From Streptomyces sp. Tue 6430 (GTDB lineage: Bacteria; Actinomycetota; Actinomycetes; Streptomycetales; Streptomycetaceae): a stretch of DNA of 64,000 bases. Positions 60,681-64,000 of this stretch are shown piece after piece. Under the pieces are notes generated by a model. It was not told the origin of the DNA. It searched no databases and saw only the letters and a program-made list of their open reading frames with translations. Location: positions 1,364,001-1,428,000 of the forward strand of contig JAKGSH010000010.1 of assembly GCA_021568835.1 (NCBI GenBank), written 5' to 3'. The translations under genes and the position numbers were made by a program. The stretch's first letter is position 1. Every line of letters begins with the position of its first letter.

Positions 60681-61856
60681 TCAGCGCGGGGCGGCCTGGC
60701 CGCCGGGGTGCTCGCGCAGGAAGCCCAGCGCGAGTTCGCCCAGTCGGCCGCCCAACTTGAAGAGTGAGATGTGATCGCCGGTCGGCTCGACGCTGAGCGT
60801 CGCGTTGGGCAGCCGCCGGGCCACCTCGGCCGATCCGAGCGGATTGGCCGTGGTGTCGTCCTCGCTGGTGACCACCAGCGTGGGGTGGTCGACGCCGGCC
60901 AGCAGCGGGTTGACGTCGATGTCGGTGATGGCGCCGTTCAACCGGCAGTAGCGGTAGAACAGTTCGGAGGTGGCGAAGGGGTAGAGCACCAGGTGCGCGA
61001 GGTCGGGCGGGGTGCCGCCGAGCGCGGTGCCGAGGAACACCGCGTGCACGGCGGCGGCGGTGTCGCGGTCCTCGGCGGCCATCGCCATCAGCGCCTGGAT
61101 GTTCCGGTGGTGATCCAGCTTGGGCGAGTCCGGGCCGAGTTCGTACGCGCCGTGCCAGAGGCTGAGCGAGTCGATCCGCTCCGGGCTGCGGCGGGCCGCG
61201 GCGAGCGCGACCACGCTGCCGCCGCAGAAGCCCAGCAGGTGGGCGGTGCGGATGCCGAGGTGGTCCATAACCGCGAAGACGTCCCCGGCCTGCGCCTCGG
61301 TGTCCCATCCGAGCTTGTCGAAGTCGGGTTCGTCGGTGAACAGGCCGCGGGTCTCCCAGGTGACGATCCGGTACTCGCCGCCGAGCAACTCCAGCCAGCG
61401 GGAACACAGTTCGGCGGGCATCCCGCAGGCGGAGGCGATCAGGACCGCGGGCGCGGCCGGGTCGCCGGCCGTGTAGACGGGCAGCCGGGCGCCGTCGGGG
61501 GCGACGGCGTCGAGGGCGGTGCGGAACCTGTCGAAGGAGGCGGCGGCCACCCGGTCGGCGATTTCGGTGATCCCGGCGGGTCCGGCCGGGAAGCCGTCCA
61601 GCTCGGACCGGCCGAGGGCCGGGCCGAGCCGTTCGCCGATGATCCGTTCGAAGACGCCGTTCTCCCCGTCCGGGACGGCCGGTCCGACGGCCAGCGGGAC
61701 GCCGAGCCGCTCGGCCAGCGCGGCCAGCAGTCCGGCGCGCGGACCGGCGGGCACGGCCACCCGGGCGGGCGGGTCGAGGCGCACGGCCAGCGCCCGCAGA
61801 CCGTGCACCGCCTCGGCGAGTGCGGTCGCGGCGGCCCGGGCCTCGTGCTCGGTCAT
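60681..61856 (-). CDS. SyrC/CmaE-like aminoacyltransferase (Cys-nucleophile alpha/beta-hydrolase fold)
   Basis: Protein of 391 residues. A helical N-terminal region (1-120) precedes an alpha/beta-hydrolase core (about 120-385). The nucleophile elbow is GFCGGS, putting Cys211 where hydrolases have Ser; the acid lies around SEDDTT and the histidine in PTGDHISLF. SyrC and CmaE, which shuttle a chlorinated aminoacyl group between carrier domains, have this fold, size and an active-site Cys. The gene lies directly between the halogenase and the LnmI-type gene, exactly where a shuttle from the stand-alone carrier to the N-terminal carrier of LnmI would be needed. GGAAGG precedes ATG 61856. Confidence 0.82.
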   Translation of the reverse strand: MTEHEARAAATALAEAVHGLRALAVRLDPPARVAVPAGPRAGLLAALAERLGVPLAVGPAVPDGENGVFERIIGERLGPALGRSELDGFPAGPAGITEIADRVAAASFDRFRTALDAVAPDGARLPVYTAGDPAAPAVLIASACGMPAELCSRWLELLGGEYRIVTWETRGLFTDEPDFDKLGWDTEAQAGDVFAVMDHLGIRTAHLLGFCGGSVVALAAARRSPERIDSLSLWHGAYELGPDSPKLDHHRNIQALMAMAAEDRDTAAAVHAVFLGTALGGTPPDLAHLVLYPFATSELFYRYCRLNGAITDIDVNPLLAGVDHPTLVVTSEDDTTANPLGSAEVARRLPNATLSVEPTGDHISLFKLGGRLGELALGFLREHPGGQAAPR

Positions 61857-61870
61857 CGGCTCGTACGCCT

Positions 61871-61910
61871 TCCGGTCGGTGTCGGTCGGTGTAGGTCGGT
61901 GTAGGTCGGT
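61871..61910. repeat. Four 10-bp tandem repeats between halogenase and aminoacyltransferase genes
   Basis: Units TCCGGTCGGT, GTCGGTCGGT, GTAGGTCGGT, GTAGGTCGGT in register fill the 55-base gap. It is the largest gap in the operon between the A-T gene and PIG-L; it could affect relative translation, but no hairpin is obvious. Confidence 0.75.
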
Positions 61911-61911
61911 G

Positions 61912-62856
61912 TCAGCGGGTGGTGAACGGGTGGCCGAGGGTGGTCCGGGTGACCATCCGGTTGTGGTCGTACCGGTTCTCGCCGCCGACCAGGACGGCGC
62001 CGTAGCGCTCCAGCGAGACGGTGCCGCCGTACTCCTCGATCTGCTCGGTGTCGGGGTAGACCCGCACCGAGGTCGGCACGTACCGGCCGGCGAAGCCCAG
62101 GCGCATCTCGTCGGTCTTGGCGCTGTGCGGCCAGGAGGCGTGCATCAGGGTCGACCAGAACATGATCGCCTCGCCCGGGCGCATGACCATCGACACCGCC
62201 TGCGACTCGTCGGGCTTGAAGTCGGCGTCGACCTGCAGTTCGCGGTAGTCGTAGCCGAAGAAGCCGCGGCGGACGCCGCCCTTGTCCACCTGGTTGATGG
62301 AGTCCGGGGTGTAGTGCATCTTCTTGGTCTCGTCGTAGTTCATCCGGGTGTGGGAGCCGGGGATGAACTGCAGGCAGCCGTTGTCCTCGTTGGCCTCGGT
62401 GAACGCCGTCCACACCGTGATGGTGCCGCCGAAGTCCTTGTGCTCGTCGGGCCACAGGATCTGCGGCACACCGGAGGCGTTGGCGAAGGTGTCGGCCTGG
62501 TGCCAGTCGGTGCCCTCGTCGCCCGGGTACTTCGGGAAGAACTCGCTGCGCCAGCACAGCACGTCGGGCCCGAGCACGCCGGCCACCCGGTCGACGATCT
62601 CCGGCCGGCAGATGTGGTCCGCGAGGAACTCCGAGTCCAGGTGCCGGTCGTAGTTGGAGATGTTGGTGTTGCCGGACTGCGCCGCCTCGTCCTGGTAGAC
62701 GGCGTTGCTGCGGTCCATCAACCGCAGCCGCTCGATCCGCCAGCGGCGCTGCATCTCCTCGATCTCGTACACCTTGAACGGGCCGAAGTAGCCGCGCTCC
62801 TGGAAGCTCGCGCGTTCCTCGGGCGTCAGCGTGAAGCCGCCGGTCACGTCGGGCAC
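61912..62856 (-). CDS. syrB2: SyrB2-like non-haem Fe(II)/2-oxoglutarate halogenase
   Basis: Protein of 314 residues (SyrB2 is about 310). The iron site reads GTDWHQADTF: His119-Gln-Ala121, the HxA form in which Ala replaces the Asp/Glu of hydroxylases and leaves room for chloride; the second His is in STLMHASWPH (about 239) and the 2-oxoglutarate arginine in MRLGFAGRY (about 250). Many SyrB2-characteristic segments recur (CWRSEFFPKYPGDEG, ITVWTAFTEANEDNGCLQF, RRGFFGYDYRELQ). Such enzymes chlorinate an aminoacyl group bound to a carrier protein, SyrB2 acting on threonyl-S-SyrB1. GTG 62856 is chosen for its GAGAGGAG site; GTG 62880 is the in-frame alternative overlapping the A-T stop. Confidence 0.93.
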   Translation of the reverse strand: MPDVTGGFTLTPEERASFQERGYFGPFKVYEIEEMQRRWRIERLRLMDRSNAVYQDEAAQSGNTNISNYDRHLDSEFLADHICRPEIVDRVAGVLGPDVLCWRSEFFPKYPGDEGTDWHQADTFANASGVPQILWPDEHKDFGGTITVWTAFTEANEDNGCLQFIPGSHTRMNYDETKKMHYTPDSINQVDKGGVRRGFFGYDYRELQVDADFKPDESQAVSMVMRPGEAIMFWSTLMHASWPHSAKTDEMRLGFAGRYVPTSVRVYPDTEQIEEYGGTVSLERYGAVLVGGENRYDHNRMVTRTTLGHPFTTR

Positions 62857-62876
62857 GGTGGTGCTCCTCTCTCCAC

Positions 62877-64000
62877 TCACTTCGGGTCCTGCGCGTCCAC
62901 GCAGGCGGACAGCTGGCGGACGGTCGCCGCGTCGAGTTCCGCGCCGGTCAGCGACAGCTTCCAGCGACGGTTGACGGAGGCGATCACCCGCATGAACGCC
63001 AGCGACGTGGCGCCGTGCTCGAACAGGTCGTCGTCGAGGCCGATGCCCGGCCGGGCCAGCACCTCGGTGACGATCGCGTCGACCTGCCGCTGCGTGGGCG
63101 TCAGCTCCACGCCGCCGCCCGCCGGGCCGGCCGGGGCCTGCCGGTGCGGCAGGGCGGGCAGCGCCGAGCGGTCGACCTTGCCCTGCGCGGTGGTCGGCAC
63201 CTCGGTGATCAGCCGGTACGCGGAGGGCCGCATGTGCTCGGGCAGCGTGCCCGCGGCCCGGGCGGACACCTCGGCGACCAGCCGGCCGAGCGCCTCGTCG
63301 TCGATCTCGGCGCCGGGCCGCGGCACCAGATAGGCCGTCAGCCGGACGTCGCCCTCGCCGTGGTCCTGCGGGACGACGATCGCCGAGGCCAGCCGCGGGT
63401 CGTCGGCGAGCAGCGCCTCGATCTCGCCGGGTTCGATCCGGAAACCGCGGATCTTGATCTGGTCGTCGGCCCGGCCGATGTACAGGTACTCGCCGTCGGC
63501 GGTGCGCACCGCGCGGTCGCCGGAGCGGTACAGGCGCACCGCGTCCGCACCGGTGCCGACCGTGCGGAAGCGCTCGGCGGTCAGCTCGGGGCGGCGGTGG
63601 TAGCCGCGGGCCACGCCGGTGCCGCCGACGTACAGCTCACCGGGGGTGCCGTCGGCGACCGGGCTGCCGGCCTCGTCGAGCAGGTGCAGGGTGACGCCGG
63701 GCAGCGGGCGGCCGATCGGGCTGACGCCGGGCTCGTCGAGGTCGGCGCGGGTGATCGGACGGGCCGTCACATGGACCGTGGTCTCGGTGATGCCGTACAT
63801 GTTGACCAGTGCGGGCCGCTCGTCGCCGTAGCGGGCGAACCAGGGCTCCAGCAGCTTGACGTCCAGGCGCTCGCCGCCGAACACCACCAGGCGCAGCGCG
63901 GGCAGCTTCGCGGTGGAGGCGCCCACCAGGCGGCGGAACGCGGACGGGGTCTGGTTGAGTACCGTGACGCCCTCGTCGGCGAGCAGCTTGTGCAGCAGCT
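62877..64000 (-). CDS. SyrB1-like A-T didomain for threonine (5' end beyond the window)
   Basis: The C-terminal 374 residues of a stand-alone adenylation-thiolation protein. A-domain motifs present: NMYGITETTVHVT (A5), GELYVGGTGVARGY (A6), YRSGDRAV (A7), IKIRGFRIEPGEIE (A8) and the catalytic lysine in TAQGKVDR (A10); T domain with GATSLAFMRV. The visible specificity positions read N-V-G-M-V-H-K (from LNQTP, VVFGGE, NMYG, VH, K), matching the last seven of the threonine code DFWNIGMVHK with I to V. The first three positions lie outside the window. It would supply Thr-S-carrier to the adjacent halogenase. Three genes (A-T, halogenase, transferase) form the syringomycin-type chlorothreonine unit. 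Confidence 0.9.
   Translation of the reverse strand, partial: LLHKLLADEGVTVLNQTPSAFRRLVGASTAKLPALRLVVFGGERLDVKLLEPWFARYGDERPALVNMYGITETTVHVTARPITRADLDEPGVSPIGRPLPGVTLHLLDEAGSPVADGTPGELYVGGTGVARGYHRRPELTAERFRTVGTGADAVRLYRSGDRAVRTADGEYLYIGRADDQIKIRGFRIEPGEIEALLADDPRLASAIVVPQDHGEGDVRLTAYLVPRPGAEIDDEALGRLVAEVSARAAGTLPEHMRPSAYRLITEVPTTAQGKVDRSALPALPHRQAPAGPAGGGVELTPTQRQVDAIVTEVLARPGIGLDDDLFEHGATSLAFMRVIASVNRRWKLSLTGAELDAATVRQLSACVDAQDPK

Noticed and set aside
60681..61856. Ordinary proline iminopeptidase-like hydrolase or editing thioesterase
   Set aside because: Cys nucleophile, long N-terminal helical region and position next to the halogenase favour a SyrC-like transferase; a type II thioesterase is already present at 20998-21759.
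61912..62880. Phytanoyl-CoA-type hydroxylase
   Set aside because: The iron-ligand acid is replaced by Ala and the overall sequence follows SyrB2, so a halogenase is the better call.

Overview
The window is high-GC actinomycete DNA (roughly 70% G+C, NNG/NNC codon use), most like Streptomyces or a close relative. It divides into a chromosomal left flank (1 to about 11,160) and a large natural-product cluster (11,224 to beyond the right edge). Left flank: a DoxX-type membrane protein, a MazG-like protein, a lipoprotein, two tandem receptor-like Ser/Thr kinases fused to extracellular solute-binding domains, an APC permease with its GntR regulator, a divergent GABA/amino-acid-type permease, and a decayed VbhA-antitoxin/Fic remnant at the cluster edge.

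The cluster is a leinamycin-family trans-AT NRPS-PKS. The diagnostic feature is the C-terminus of the largest gene (25755-47676): tandem ACPs, a DUF2156-like domain, a PLP-dependent cysteine-lyase-type (SH) domain and a thioesterase, which is the LnmJ DUF-SH-TE ending. It is preceded by an LnmI-type gene (47673-60668) with carrier-Cy-Cy-A(Cys-like)-PCP-oxidase for a thiazole, then KS domains without AT domains. Downstream come an LnmK-type acyltransferase/decarboxylase, an LnmL-type ACP, an LnmM-type HMG synthase, a second donor ACP, a decarboxylating KS with Ser replacing Cys, a type II thioesterase and a PIG-L deacetylase. Upstream, and apparently in the same transcription unit, sits a triad normally known from syringomycin: a Thr-type A-T protein (SyrB1-like, cut by the right edge), a non-haem iron halogenase with the HxA motif (SyrB2-like) and a Cys-nucleophile aminoacyltransferase (SyrC-like). 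The inferred logic is that chlorinated threonine is made on a stand-alone carrier and passed to the N-terminal carrier of the LnmI-type protein, condensed with cysteine, oxidised to a thiazole and extended; sulfur is installed by the DUF-SH end.

Two beta-branching routes appear to coexist: KS(Ser)+ACP (acetyl donor) and LnmK+ACP (propionyl donor) around one HMG synthase, with an ECH2 domain embedded in one module and tandem ACPs in the last module as plausible acceptors. Tailoring genes to the left (P450 lacking the usual acid/Thr pair, FAD monooxygenase, two related adenylate-forming enzymes, VOC protein, DUF3224 protein, TetR, a collapsed MFS exporter) are interrupted by an IS5-type element inserted exactly at the monooxygenase stop codon.

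The sequence carries about 15 single-base deletions that break reading frames, most of them in runs of four or five G/C. All have the same sign and all restore a sensible protein when one base is added back, so they look like sequencing/assembly errors rather than pseudogenes. The broken genes (lipoprotein, first kinase, both permeases, transposase, lnmI-type and lnmJ-type genes) are annotated here as whole genes. No discrete acyltransferase for the trans-AT system and no discrete ECH1 dehydratase are visible in the window; they would be expected beyond the right edge or elsewhere.
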